A DNA stretch of 64,000 bases from Chitinophagaceae bacterium (GCA_016786845.1 JAEUVB010000002.1:28211-92210); one strand, 5' to 3'. Positions 26,795-35,983 are shown, numbered from the stretch's first letter. The notes: generated by a model not told the origin, from the sequence alone. Numbers and translations are program-made.

Positions 26795-29770
26795 CTATTG
26801 ATCAGCTAATCTTGGATCATCGATATAGGGTATCTTCTGCATGCTATTGATTTCTAAAACCAATACGCCAAAATCTTCCTTTACGACACCATTTAGCAGA
26901 TATAAACCCTTACCCCGAAATGGATATTGGCGCGCCACCGGTGGAAAATGAATCGTGTCTATCCAATCACCCTGCCCATCAAGAAAAGTGCCGAAATACA
27001 TGGTTTCTCCTTTTTGTGTTCGGGTATATTTGATGGTAATCAAATACCCTACGATGGAAAAATACTGCATACGTTTTGTGTCCATTTCTGCTGCAGAGGT
27101 TTTCGGAAAGTCATGAATATTTTTGCCCAATAAAAAAGGATCGACCAAAGGGAATCCGAGTAATTCCATTTGTTCAAAGGCCTCTTCTGCTTCACTCACA
27201 GGTAATTCAGGAAGTACAAAATGCTTAGGTCGCTGTACAAAGAGTTTATATTGTTGAACTGATTTCGGTTCGCGTCTTTGTGCAAATAAGGCTTTCCACA
27301 GTAGTTTTCGTTTATTGTCGCCGGTAAAAGCAAAGGCGCCGATACGGATCAAGCTTTGCAACATTTCACGCGGGATATCTACACGCTCCATGAAATCGTG
27401 AAGTGAAAGAAAAGGTCCGTTTCTATTGCGTTCTTCAATGATTTGTTTAACGGATTGATATTCTATATTCAGAATATGCCCCATGCCGAGTGTAATGGTT
27501 TTTCCACTGATACAAGTTTCCCAAACTCCTGTATTGATACAGCAGACTTTTACCGTCGCACCCCATCGTCTGGCTTCATGCACATAGAGTTCGGTATTGT
27601 AATATCCGCCACCGTTATTAATGACCGCCACCATATATTCAAGCGGATAATAGGTTTTGAGATACAGGCTTTGATAACTTTCCACTGCATACGAAGCAGA
27701 ATGCCCTTTCGCAAATGCATATCCTGCGAAACTTTCTATTTGGTGCCAGACTTCTGTCGCCAATGTATCATCATATCCTTTCATCCGGCAATTGATAAAG
27801 TACTGATCTTTTACTTGCTGAAATTCTTCTCTCGAACGATACTTGCCACTCATACCCCTGCGTAAGACATCGGCTTGTCCTAAATCGAGGCCCGCAAAAT
27901 GATGCGCCACTTTGATCACATCTTCCTGATATACCATGACACCATAAGTATCCGGCATTATGTCGTAGAGTATCGGATGGGCTAGCTTTCGACGTTCAGG
28001 ATCTTTATGTCTGAGGATATACTCCCGCATCATTCCGCTCTGTGCCACACCCGGACGTATGATGGAACTGGCCGCAACCAGCGTGAGATAATTATCGACT
28101 TCCAATTTTTTAATCAGGGTTCGCATTGCGGGAGATTCGATATAAAAACACCCGATACACTGAGATGATTTGATCAATGCATTCACTTTCGGATCCTGCA
28201 TCATCTCTCGGGTGTTGCGTATATCGATGGGCGCTGCCTCCGGATGATTTTGACGAATGATACTCAAACTGTCACGAATTTTTCCAAGCCCTCTTTGTCC
28301 GAGAATATCAAATTTATGCAAGCCCGCATCTTCAGCTATATGCATATCAAAGTGTACCGTGGGAAATCCTTTGGGCGGCATATCGGTGGCACTAAAACAA
28401 TGGATAGGATCTTCACTGATGAGTATGCCTGCGGCATGTATGGTGAGATAATTGGGCCTGTTTTCGATACGACGGGCATAGCGAACAATCAATTGGGTAT
28501 GTTGATCGGCTTTGTTCAGGTCCACCTTCCCATCACTCAACAAATCGATTTCATGTTTGGGCAAACCAAATACTTTACCCAGCTCTCTTACCGCTGCACT
28601 ATACTGAAAGGTACTGTAGGCGCCAAGCAATGCAGCTCTACCCCCTCCACCAAAACGTTGGAAAATATAACGGGTCATATCGGGCCTTTCCTGTGTCGAG
28701 AAGTCGATATCAAAATCGGGAGGCGAGCTGCGGTAGAGATTCATAAATCGTTCGAAATACAAATCGAGTTCAATAGGATCAACATCTGTTATGCCCAGTA
28801 TATAGGCTACGATACTATTGGCACCGCTGCCCCGGCCAACATGATAATAATTTTTATGTTGCGCATAGCGAATGATGTCCCAGTTGATGAGGAAGAAAGA
28901 GACAAAATTCATTTGGCGTATCATATTGAGTTCTTTTTCAATACGCTGTTGAATGATGGTTGAATCTTTAGGGTATCGATAGGGCAGACCCTCTTTGCAA
29001 AGTTGCAGCAACAAATTCCAGTCTTGCTGATGATCTCCTGTATATGACTTTCTGTTTTGTGAAGGGTGGCCTGAGCCAAAATTGAAATGAATGTCACAGG
29101 CATCGAGCAAAGCCTCTGACCGGGAAAGCACTTCCGGAAAATCTTTATACCATTCACGAACTACTTCGGGTGATTGAAAGCGATCTTCAACATGTCCCTG
29201 CTCCCGGACTGAAAGTTTGCTCAATAAAGTATTTTGATCGATGGCTCTCAGCAAACGGTGGGTATTAAAATCCTGTTGATTGCTAAAGGTTACAGGCAAT
29301 AGGGCAACACAACGAGGATATAAATGTTTCCAGGCTGAAAAACGGAATCGATGTAAATCTCCGGGGCTAAGGCCAATGTATTCATAATCCTTGAATGCCT
29401 TCAGATCCAATTGCTGTAATTGTGAAAAAGGATAGATTATAAAGCAATTTTCCAGTTCAGGGGCAATGGGCGGAATAGAAGTATGCTGATGTTTATGAAG
29501 CGACAAATGACCATTCAGTGCTTTAAATCCCGCTTTGTTTTTTGCCAATCCGATATAGAGGCATGTGCTATCCTGTCTAAAATCAATCCCAATCACCGGT
29601 TTGATTTGATACTTCGGCGCTAATCGGATAAAATTTAAACAGGCAGAAGTATAGTTGATATCGGTCAGGGCAATGGTTTTAAGTCCGAGCGCAGCAGCTT
29701 GTTGCAACAATGCTTCTTCACTCAATATGCCATAACGGTAAGAGTAATAGGAGTGGCAGTTGAGGAACAT
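26795..29770 (-). CDS. DnaE-type DNA polymerase III alpha subunit, short form of a translesion pair (DnaE2/ImuC-like role)
   Basis: 991 residues, shorter than the about 1150 or more of replicative DnaE. The N-terminal PHP domain is degenerate: NCHSYYSYRYG keeps one His and TDIN replaces TDH. The polymerase palm has HVGRGSGANSIVAYILGITDVDPIEL and PPDFDIDFS with catalytic acidic residues near 365; YQEDVIKVAHHFAGLDLGQADVLRRGMSGK and AKGHSASYAVESYQSLYLKTYYPLEYMVA are conserved. The usual C-terminal tau-binding region is missing; an OB-like segment ends the protein. The gene lies 90 bp after dinB on the same strand. In many bacteria such a second DnaE works with a Y-family polymerase in damage-induced mutagenesis. 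Whether a replicative DnaE exists elsewhere in this genome is not visible. Confidence 0.9.
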   Translation of the reverse strand: MFLNCHSYYSYRYGILSEEALLQQAAALGLKTIALTDINYTSACLNFIRLAPKYQIKPVIGIDFRQDSTCLYIGLAKNKAGFKALNGHLSLHKHQHTSIPPIAPELENCFIIYPFSQLQQLDLKAFKDYEYIGLSPGDLHRFRFSAWKHLYPRCVALLPVTFSNQQDFNTHRLLRAIDQNTLLSKLSVREQGHVEDRFQSPEVVREWYKDFPEVLSRSEALLDACDIHFNFGSGHPSQNRKSYTGDHQQDWNLLLQLCKEGLPYRYPKDSTIIQQRIEKELNMIRQMNFVSFFLINWDIIRYAQHKNYYHVGRGSGANSIVAYILGITDVDPIELDLYFERFMNLYRSSPPDFDIDFSTQERPDMTRYIFQRFGGGGRAALLGAYSTFQYSAAVRELGKVFGLPKHEIDLLSDGKVDLNKADQHTQLIVRYARRIENRPNYLTIHAAGILISEDPIHCFSATDMPPKGFPTVHFDMHIAEDAGLHKFDILGQRGLGKIRDSLSIIRQNHPEAAPIDIRNTREMMQDPKVNALIKSSQCIGCFYIESPAMRTLIKKLEVDNYLTLVAASSIIRPGVAQSGMMREYILRHKDPERRKLAHPILYDIMPDTYGVMVYQEDVIKVAHHFAGLDLGQADVLRRGMSGKYRSREEFQQVKDQYFINCRMKGYDDTLATEVWHQIESFAGYAFAKGHSASYAVESYQSLYLKTYYPLEYMVAVINNGGGYYNTELYVHEARRWGATVKVCCINTGVWETCISGKTITLGMGHILNIEYQSVKQIIEERNRNGPFLSLHDFMERVDIPREMLQSLIRIGAFAFTGDNKRKLLWKALFAQRREPKSVQQYKLFVQRPKHFVLPELPVSEAEEAFEQMELLGFPLVDPFLLGKNIHDFPKTSAAEMDTKRMQYFSIVGYLITIKYTRTQKGETMYFGTFLDGQGDWIDTIHFPPVARQYPFRGKGLYLLNGVVKEDFGVLVLEINSMQKIPYIDDPRLADQ

Positions 29771-29826
29771 AGAGTGTTGAGTTTTTAGTGCTTAATTTTT
29801 AGTTTATCGCTGTCAAATAGTTCATC

Positions 29827-29854
29827 TTAATACTAACTACTTAATACTAACTAC
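29827..29854. repeat. Two tandem copies of a 14-bp unit between dinB and dnaE
   Basis: TTAATACTAACTAC is repeated exactly at 29827-29840 and 29841-29854, just after the dinB stop, within an AT-rich spacer of the TTTAGTGCTTAATTTTTAG kind common between genes of this genome. Confidence 0.6.
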
Positions 29855-29860
29855 TTTTCC

Positions 29861-31075
29861 TCACTGATTCCGATGAGCGGGTATAAAATTTGGTTCCCCA
29901 TTAAAAGGATTATGATTGGAGGCAATGGTCTTAACATGCTGTGTGCCGGCACTGCTGAGCAGATGACTGCCGAAACGGTTGCGCACACTGTCCATGGCTT
30001 TATACAGTCCCACCGTTTTATCCCAATCATCAAATAAACTGATTTGATAATATCCTTCGGTCAGTTCACTGAATCGAACGCCAACCAGACGGACCAACAA
30101 TCTGCGGTCATAAAGTTTTTGAAAGAGTTCTACCACTGCCGGTACGAGAATATGGTCGGCAGCTGTGAAAGAAATTTTCTTTTGCTTGCTTAAAGTTTGA
30201 AAATCGGAATAACGAATTTTCACCGTTATACATGAAGTCAGTTTTTCACCTTGCCGCAATTGAAAAGCTAAATTTTCAGCCATGGCTTTCACGATACCCA
30301 GCATCTTTTCTATATCCATGGTGTCTTGCCCGAAGGTGCGTTCATTGGAGATAGACTTTCTTTCATGAAACGGCTGCACAGGTCTTTGATCAATTCCATT
30401 GGCTTTTTCCCAGATCAGAATACCGGTTTTTCCAAAGGCAGCTTCCAGCATTTCCACCGGCATTTCTTGTAGGGTTTTCACTTTCTTCACACCCATATTG
30501 CTGAGCAGTTGAAACATTTTGTCGCCGACCTGAGGAATTTTCTTGACCGATAAAGGGGCTAAAAAATTCTTTTCACAACCGAAATCGATTCTCAGTTGAT
30601 TGTTGGGTTTTGCTTCATTCGTTGCTACTTTGGAAACCGTTTTATTGACTGAAAGACCGAATGAAATTGGTAGCCCGCTTTCCTTGATCACTTTTTGTCT
30701 AAGCTCAGTCGCATACTGATAGCAGCCAAAAAATTTATCCATCCCACTGAGGTCCGCATAAAATTCATCTATGCTGGCTTTTTCCAAAACAGGAACCGAT
30801 TCTTTCAATATATCGGTAATGAGACTGGAATATTTAGCATAAGACCCCCCGTCGCCTCTGATCACAATAGCTTCAGGACAAAGCTGACGAGCGAGTCGCA
30901 TGGCCATACCCGAATGTGCACCAAAATAACGGGCCTCATAGCTCGCTGCCGATACCACACCCCGGTCGCCTGTACCGCCTACCAGGATGGGCTTACCATT
31001 GAGCCGGCTGTCCATCAGTCGTTCAACAGATACAAAGAAGGTATCGAGGTCCATATGCAAAATGCTGCGTTCCAT
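29861..31075 (-). CDS. dinB: Y-family DNA polymerase (DNA polymerase IV, DinB)
   Basis: 404 residues with the Y-family catalytic blocks: ILHMDLDTFFVSVERLMDS at the N-terminus, KPILVGGTGDRGVVSAASYEAR, and LEKASIDEFYADLSGMD near residue 105 with the catalytic Asp-Glu pair. Helix-hairpin-helix thumb (KKIPQVGDKMFQLLSNMGVKKVKTLQEMP) and little-finger domains (RTFGQDTMDIEKMLGIVKAMAENLAFQLR) follow. It copies past DNA lesions. It is the first gene of a pair with the short DnaE. Immediately upstream, a 9-bp dyad (31078-31101) overlaps the promoter, so the pair is probably under specific repression such as a damage response. The C-terminus lacks an obvious beta-clamp motif. Confidence 0.92.
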   Translation of the reverse strand: MERSILHMDLDTFFVSVERLMDSRLNGKPILVGGTGDRGVVSAASYEARYFGAHSGMAMRLARQLCPEAIVIRGDGGSYAKYSSLITDILKESVPVLEKASIDEFYADLSGMDKFFGCYQYATELRQKVIKESGLPISFGLSVNKTVSKVATNEAKPNNQLRIDFGCEKNFLAPLSVKKIPQVGDKMFQLLSNMGVKKVKTLQEMPVEMLEAAFGKTGILIWEKANGIDQRPVQPFHERKSISNERTFGQDTMDIEKMLGIVKAMAENLAFQLRQGEKLTSCITVKIRYSDFQTLSKQKKISFTAADHILVPAVVELFQKLYDRRLLVRLVGVRFSELTEGYYQISLFDDWDKTVGLYKAMDSVRNRFGSHLLSSAGTQHVKTIASNHNPFNGEPNFIPAHRNQ

Positions 31076-31077
31076 GT

Positions 31078-31101
31078 TTTGAGAGAATTCTATCTCTCAA
31101 A
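31078..31101 (-). promoter_or_regulatory. Palindromic operator candidate over the dinB promoter
   Basis: TTTGAGAGA (31078-31086) and TCTCTCAAA (31093-31101) are perfect 9-bp arms around ATTCTA, ending 3 bp before the dinB ATG. On the reverse strand CATCTTTG (31098-31105), one base from the -7 consensus, overlaps the outer arm. A repressor bound here would block both polymerase and the translation start region. Confidence 0.6.
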
Positions 31102-31159
31102 GATGTTGGTATGGGTATGTAAGGAGTGTGCGCAGATAAGAATATAAATAAGACTTTTT

Positions 31160-31167
31160 TACATTTG
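31160..31167 (+). promoter_or_regulatory. TAnnTTTG element before the STM3941-like gene
   Basis: TACATTTG matches the -7 consensus and lies 17 nt before the ATG at 31185. No -33 element is evident. Confidence 0.4.
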
Positions 31168-31184
31168 CATTTAAAAATATATTC

Positions 31185-31715
31185 ATGCCAACTACTCTTG
31201 AGATTCCCTTAAATAAATCTAAAATTCTTTTATTAATTCTGCTTTCATTGCTGATCGGTGTAGGTGGCATGTGGTTTGTTTTCGGTCAATACAGCTTTCA
31301 ACTTACTTTGTTTGGTTTTTCAATCAATATGAAAATACTTGGATCCATCGTTGCCATTTTTTTTGGAGCATGCACGATACTTCTATTTAAAAAATATCAG
31401 GATAAAAAACCGGGATTGATCATAGACACAGGCGGCTTAACGGACAACTCCAGTGCTGTGTCGGCAGGTTTTATACCATGGGACGATATCGAAAGCATTC
31501 ATATGCTTACTTTGAACAGACAAGATTTCATTCAGATTAAAGTATCAAATCCTCAGGATTATATCGACCAACAGAAGAGTAGCTTTAAGCGAAAACTGAT
31601 GCAACTCAATCAAAGTACTTATGGAAGTCCAATTAATATTACAGCGAATACATTGAAAATATCATCAGAAGAACTTTTTGCCATCATCAAAGAGCACCTC
31701 GAGCAGCAGAAATAG
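31185..31715 (+). CDS. Two-helix membrane protein, STM3941-like family, function unknown
   Basis: 176 residues. Two transmembrane segments lie at about 15-35 (LLLILLSLLIGVGGMWFVFG) and 48-68 (ILGSIVAIFFGACTILLF). A cytoplasmic PH-like domain follows, with GLIIDTGGLTDNSSAVSAGFIPWDDIESIHML and ITANTLKISSEELFAIIKEHL. Proteins of this architecture occur singly in many bacteria and have no established role. The gene is divergent from dinB with its own promoter-like element and converges with the next membrane protein gene. Confidence 0.75.
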   Translation: MPTTLEIPLNKSKILLLILLSLLIGVGGMWFVFGQYSFQLTLFGFSINMKILGSIVAIFFGACTILLFKKYQDKKPGLIIDTGGLTDNSSAVSAGFIPWDDIESIHMLTLNRQDFIQIKVSNPQDYIDQQKSSFKRKLMQLNQSTYGSPINITANTLKISSEELFAIIKEHLEQQK

Positions 31716-31735
31716 GAGAACCAGTCTGTCCTATT
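31711..31735. terminator. Stem-loop at the end of the STM3941-like gene
   Basis: AATAGGA (31711-31717, including the stop codon) pairs perfectly with TCCTATT (31729-31735), with an 11-nt loop. It lies between convergent genes and could serve both, but no T-tract follows. Confidence 0.35.
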
Positions 31736-31755
31736 AAATTCATATGACACCGGTG

Positions 31756-32148
31756 TTATTTCGATACTTGTGTCTTGTGACCAAATTTATAACTGATCCA
31801 AAAGAGAATGCCTACCAAGATAAATGGCAGATTGATGAGGAGTACTACATTCAAACTTTGAATTGCACTGAATCCATTCCGGTTGTGGTTGAGAGAATAA
31901 ATGAATGGAATCAATCCTGCACCCAACAAGATATAAATCGAACCTCCAAGTCTTTCCCATTTCCAAGATAAGGCCAAAATGCCGGCCAATATTAAAGAGG
32001 GAATCATGTGCATGGCGTAATCCTGGACTTTTGCGAAAAGGCTTTCATTTCCGTTGAATGCATCGAGGGCAAATAGGCTGACAAAGCCTATCGAAAGTAT
32101 CGCAAGAATGCGAGGAAGCCAGTACCAAAGATTGTTTGATGTTTTCAT
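31756..32148 (-). CDS. Small integral membrane protein, function unknown
   Basis: 130 residues with four predicted transmembrane helices (ILAILSIGFVSLFALDAF; MIPSLILAGILALSW; GGSIYILLGAGLIPFIY; VVLLINLPFILVGILFWISY) and short polar loops. The pattern resembles small DUF membrane proteins common in Bacteroidota, without catalytic motifs. The start is an ATG at 32148. The upstream 249 bp hold a GC-rich element (about 32298-32392) and an AT-rich part with GACTTTATATCGG-like sequence. Confidence 0.7.
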   Translation of the reverse strand: MKTSNNLWYWLPRILAILSIGFVSLFALDAFNGNESLFAKVQDYAMHMIPSLILAGILALSWKWERLGGSIYILLGAGLIPFIYSLNHNRNGFSAIQSLNVVLLINLPFILVGILFWISYKFGHKTQVSK

Positions 32149-32397
32149 GTTTTTGTTTTTTTAAATTTGATGTTTTGACTTTATATCGGAATTACGACGC
32201 AAAAGTATTTTGCTCATTTATTCTATCCTTTGACATTTATCAAAAAATACAGATACGATAAAAAAATGATCAGGGTGACATTACACTTGAAATCTACATG
32301 TGCTCGCGGCAACGATTGAAGCGGAAAGCCCACAGTGACGACGCAGGAGGAGCGAGGACTTGCAGCGAAAAGCGTGTCTGCCGCCCAAATAATTTTT
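32149..32397. other. Intergenic region with a GC-rich repeat-like element
   Basis: The part next to the small membrane protein gene is AT-rich. The part at 32298-32392 is GC-rich and contains short blocks (GATTGAAGCGGAAAGCCC, GAGCGAGGACTTGCAGCG, AAAGCGTGTCTGCC) of the kind I know as dispersed non-coding sequence in Bacteroidota genomes. It lies directly downstream of the Crp/Fnr gene and may form its 3' end. Related GC-rich sequence occurs at about 62620-62710. Confidence 0.45.
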
Positions 32398-32970
32398 TTA
32401 CTTTCCTGCTCGAATTCGGCTCAATGTTTCTTGCGTCATACCCAAATAAGAGGCAATTTGACCCAATGAGGCGCGTTGCAACAAGGAGGGTTTTTCTTGT
32501 AAGAATTGATCGTATCGTTCTCGTGCGGTTCGAAACTGTAAAGATTGCAGTCTCTCTTCCAGTTGGATATAATATTTTTCAGTGATGATACGCCCCAATC
32601 GCTCAGTCTCCGGAAATTTCAAATACAGGTGCTGAAGGTCGCTGTAGGATATTTGAATGAGGGTGCTGTCTTCCAATGCTTGAATATTTTCATACGAAGG
32701 TTTCAAGGCAATAAAGGAATAATAGCAGGTTACAAATTCCATTTTCTCGGAAAAAGAGTGTGTGATCTCACGTCCGCCTTCTACATAATACCCGCGAAGG
32801 GTACCTGATTCTACAAAATACAGGTCCTGACATCGTTGGCCGGTATGTAAAAGAATTTGTCCTTTGTAAGTCTGCACACGATGAGTCTTGACGGCCAATT
32901 CGGCTTCTAGTTCCTCACTGATATCCAGTATATTGGACAAGTAACGAAGAAAGATGGGTGACATATGCAT
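32398..32970 (-). CDS. Crp/Fnr family transcriptional regulator
   Basis: 190 residues. An N-terminal cyclic-nucleotide-binding-like beta-roll (VQTYKGQILLHTGQRCQDLYFVESGTLRGYYVEGGREITHSFSEKMEF) is joined to a C-terminal winged helix (ASLGQIASYLGMTQETLSRIRAGK). The N-terminus lacks the Cys cluster of oxygen-sensing FNR, so it is not an iron-sulfur sensor; the phosphate-binding Arg-Ser block of CRP is not evident either. It is divergent from the formate dehydrogenase gene with a 208-bp spacer, which makes that gene a candidate target, though no obvious palindrome is seen there. Start at 32970; an ATG two codons later is equally possible. Confidence 0.88.
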   Translation of the reverse strand: MHMSPIFLRYLSNILDISEELEAELAVKTHRVQTYKGQILLHTGQRCQDLYFVESGTLRGYYVEGGREITHSFSEKMEFVTCYYSFIALKPSYENIQALEDSTLIQISYSDLQHLYLKFPETERLGRIITEKYYIQLEERLQSLQFRTARERYDQFLQEKPSLLQRASLGQIASYLGMTQETLSRIRAGK

Positions 32971-33178
32971 GGATGATGAGGGAATAAAATTAATTCAAAG
33001 TATTTGGAATCAGGATGATAAATCTCAATGAAAATGAATTCCCTTCGCCTGAAAGTGCAATGGGCCGTATAAGTATTTGGATATTGGGCATTTCATTTTT
33101 TTAGACCCGGATGTATACCCAAATGCATTTTCTGCTTATCTTTATTCGGACAAAGTCACGCTCAAAAATTTAGACCAT

Positions 33179-35983
33179 ATGGCTCCCATCACAGCTACTC
33201 CTTCTATTTCATTCAAAACCGGAACTTCCGGCAATGGTACTCATTCGAAAAACATCGATGTTAAAATTGCATATATCAATGATGAGCCCTACGAATTAAA
33301 AGAAGGAGAAACCATACTCAGTTTTGTACGTCGCAATTTGGGGAAAGATCTGGTACCTACACTGTGCGATGCACCCAATCTCGATCCATTTGGTTCTTGC
33401 AGAGTATGCAGTGTCGATGTGGCCCTGGTCCAAAATGGAAATGCCAAAGCCATGGCCTCTTGTCATACACCGGTAATGGCCGGATCTTATATTTATCCGA
33501 ATAGTCAACGCATACAAAAATTGCGTAAAAATATTATTGAGTTGGTCCTCACCGATCATCCTCTAGACTGTCTGACTTGCGAGGTGAATAATAACTGTGA
33601 ATTACAAACCGTAGCGGCTCAAGTCGGTGTGAGAGACGTACGTTATCCGGAAGGCAAAAATCATCTCGATCGCAAGAAAGATCTCAGTCATCCTTATATG
33701 ACATCGGACTTTAGTAAATGCATCAATTGTTTTCGTTGTGTAAGGGCTTGTGATGAAGTGCAGGGACAATTTGTATTGAGCATGGCCGGACGCGGATTTG
33801 ATAGTCATATCGTGAAAGGTGCTGAACAAACTTTTTTTGAAAGTGATTGTGTGAGTTGCGGGGCCTGTGCACAAGCCTGTCCTACAAGTGCCATCAGTGA
33901 TGTGTTTGAAAGTAAAAGCATCGTGGCCAAAGAAAAGACCCGAACGATTTGTACCTATTGCGGCGTAGGCTGCAATTTAGAAGTATCCACAGTCAATGGT
34001 GAAATCAAGAGTATACAAGCACCATATGATGCTGAAGTGAATGCGGGTCATACCTGTTTAAAGGGTCGATATGCATTTTCATTTTACAATCATCCGGAAA
34101 GATTACGTTCACCCCTGATTAAAAGAAATGGTGAATTTGTGCCGGTAAGTTGGGATGAAGCCTATGATTTTATTGCAGATAAATTAATCGAAATTAAAAA
34201 CAAATATGGCGCCGATGCCATCGGTGGTATTTCTTCTGCACGTTGTACCAATGAGGAAAATTATCTCATGCAGAAATTTATCCGCACGATAATTGGCACA
34301 AATAATATTGACAGTTGCGCAAGGGTTTGTCATTCTCCGACCGCATTGGGTATGCAAAGAACATTTGGTACAGGTGCGGCCACCAATTCCGTGGTCGATT
34401 TAAAATATACTGATGCGGTGATGGTCATTGGGGCTAATCCTACCGATGGACATCCTGTCACCGGGGCTAAGATCAAGCAAGTATTTTTGAAAGGTAAGAC
34501 TTCTATTGTCATCGATCCCCGGAGAACGGAATTGGCCAAATTAGCAGCATATCATCTTCAATTGAAACCCGGAACCAATGTGGCTCTCCTGAATATGATG
34601 TTGTACTATATCATGCAGGAGGGATTAGAGGATAAGGCTTTCATTGAAAACCGAACAGAAGGATACGATGACTTTAAGGCCCATGTTTTGGCGATGGATA
34701 TGGATTACTTGTCAGGCGTTACAGGAGTAGATAAAGATTTGGTGCGTCGTGCGGCAATTGCTTATGCAACAGCGCCTAATGCCATGAGCTTTCATGGATT
34801 AGGGGTGACCGAGCATTCGCAGGGAACTTATACCGTGATGCTGATTGCAGATTTAGCTATGATAACCGGCAATATTGGTCGTCGCGGGGTAGGTGTGAAT
34901 CCTTTACGCGGACAAAACAATGTTCAGGGTGCTGCCGACATGGGTTGTCAGCCTCATCAGGGAGCGGGCTATTTGGATGTGACCAATCCCGAGTACCATG
35001 CGAAGTATGAAAAGTTTTATGGGGTCAAACTGCCTGATTATAGCGGGCTCAAAATACCTCAGATGTATGATGCGGCGATTGACGGGAAATTTAAAGCCCT
35101 ATGGTTGATGGGAGAAGATAATGTGCAGACTGATCCGAATACCAATCATGTGAAAGAAGCGATGAATAATCTGGAGCTCTTGGTTGTACAGGAACTCTTT
35201 ATGACGGAAACGTCTAAAATGGCTCATGTAATTTTACCTGCTGCTTCGTTTTTAGAAAAGAGTGGCACCTTCACCAATGGTGAGCGACGTATTCAAAGAG
35301 TACAACAAGTTGTAAAACCTATTGCCGGCACTAAAGCAGACGGTCAGATTATTATCGATATCATGAATAGAATGGGTGGCGATGAACCGGATTATGATCC
35401 TGAATATTTGTTGAAAGAGATTTCACAGATCGTGCCGTTTTTTGCCGGTGTGAAATGGAATGAATTAGGCGAAAACGGAAAACAATGGCCGGTATTACCT
35501 GATGGTAGTGATACGGAAATACTTCATACCGAAACCTTCAAAATTGGTCGCGGGCAGTTTAAAAAAGCGACATGGACGGAGTCTACTGAATTGACAGACA
35601 ACAAAAAAGATTTCCCTTATATATTGACCACCAACCGCGAGCTGGAACATTACAATTGCGGTACTATGACCCGTCGCACCGGCAATGCTGAGATACTCTT
35701 GGTGGATACCCTGATGATAAATCCGGAGGATGCCGCCAAGCATGCGATTGAAAACGGAGATATGGTGTGTATAGAAAGTGCCAGAGGTAAGATCGATGTG
35801 AAAGCCAAAATTACCGACGAAGTAAAACCGGGCATACTTTCATCAACATTCCACTATCCTGAAGTGAGTATGAATATTCTGACCAGCAGTGTGAGCGATA
35901 CCGATGCTTTATGCCCGGAATATAAAGTATGTGCGGTAAGAATTAGAAAGAGTAAGGGTAAGTATAAAATGGAGAAGGTGTAG
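33179..35983 (+). CDS. fdhF: Formate dehydrogenase alpha subunit, NuoG-like iron-sulfur N-terminus
   Basis: 934 residues from the ATG at 33179; an upstream TTG at 33077 would add an unrelated tail. The N-terminal 2Fe-2S domain (CDAPNLDPFGSCRVCSVDV), a His/Cys cluster (HPLDCLTCEVNNNCELQ) and two 4Fe-4S clusters (CINCFRCVRACDEV; CVSCGACAQACPTSAI) precede the molybdopterin part with its own cluster (CTYCGVGCNLEVS). The active-site residue is Cys in SCARVCHSPTALGMQ where some enzymes have selenocysteine. The C-terminal molydopterin-binding domain ends with CPEYKVCAVRI. The enzyme oxidises formate, probably in the cytoplasm since there is no Tat signal. NAD-binding beta/gamma subunits and FdhD are absent nearby, so its electron acceptor is unknown. 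Confidence 0.9.
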   Translation: MAPITATPSISFKTGTSGNGTHSKNIDVKIAYINDEPYELKEGETILSFVRRNLGKDLVPTLCDAPNLDPFGSCRVCSVDVALVQNGNAKAMASCHTPVMAGSYIYPNSQRIQKLRKNIIELVLTDHPLDCLTCEVNNNCELQTVAAQVGVRDVRYPEGKNHLDRKKDLSHPYMTSDFSKCINCFRCVRACDEVQGQFVLSMAGRGFDSHIVKGAEQTFFESDCVSCGACAQACPTSAISDVFESKSIVAKEKTRTICTYCGVGCNLEVSTVNGEIKSIQAPYDAEVNAGHTCLKGRYAFSFYNHPERLRSPLIKRNGEFVPVSWDEAYDFIADKLIEIKNKYGADAIGGISSARCTNEENYLMQKFIRTIIGTNNIDSCARVCHSPTALGMQRTFGTGAATNSVVDLKYTDAVMVIGANPTDGHPVTGAKIKQVFLKGKTSIVIDPRRTELAKLAAYHLQLKPGTNVALLNMMLYYIMQEGLEDKAFIENRTEGYDDFKAHVLAMDMDYLSGVTGVDKDLVRRAAIAYATAPNAMSFHGLGVTEHSQGTYTVMLIADLAMITGNIGRRGVGVNPLRGQNNVQGAADMGCQPHQGAGYLDVTNPEYHAKYEKFYGVKLPDYSGLKIPQMYDAAIDGKFKALWLMGEDNVQTDPNTNHVKEAMNNLELLVVQELFMTETSKMAHVILPAASFLEKSGTFTNGERRIQRVQQVVKPIAGTKADGQIIIDIMNRMGGDEPDYDPEYLLKEISQIVPFFAGVKWNELGENGKQWPVLPDGSDTEILHTETFKIGRGQFKKATWTESTELTDNKKDFPYILTTNRELEHYNCGTMTRRTGNAEILLVDTLMINPEDAAKHAIENGDMVCIESARGKIDVKAKITDEVKPGILSSTFHYPEVSMNILTSSVSDTDALCPEYKVCAVRIRKSKGKYKMEKV

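Noticed and set aside
28244..28963. 239-codon open frame opposite dnaE
   Set aside because: It lies wholly within a conserved polymerase gene and has no recognisable domain or start region.
33179..35983. Selenocysteine-containing formate dehydrogenase
   Set aside because: The active-site codon is for Cys and there is no in-frame TGA.
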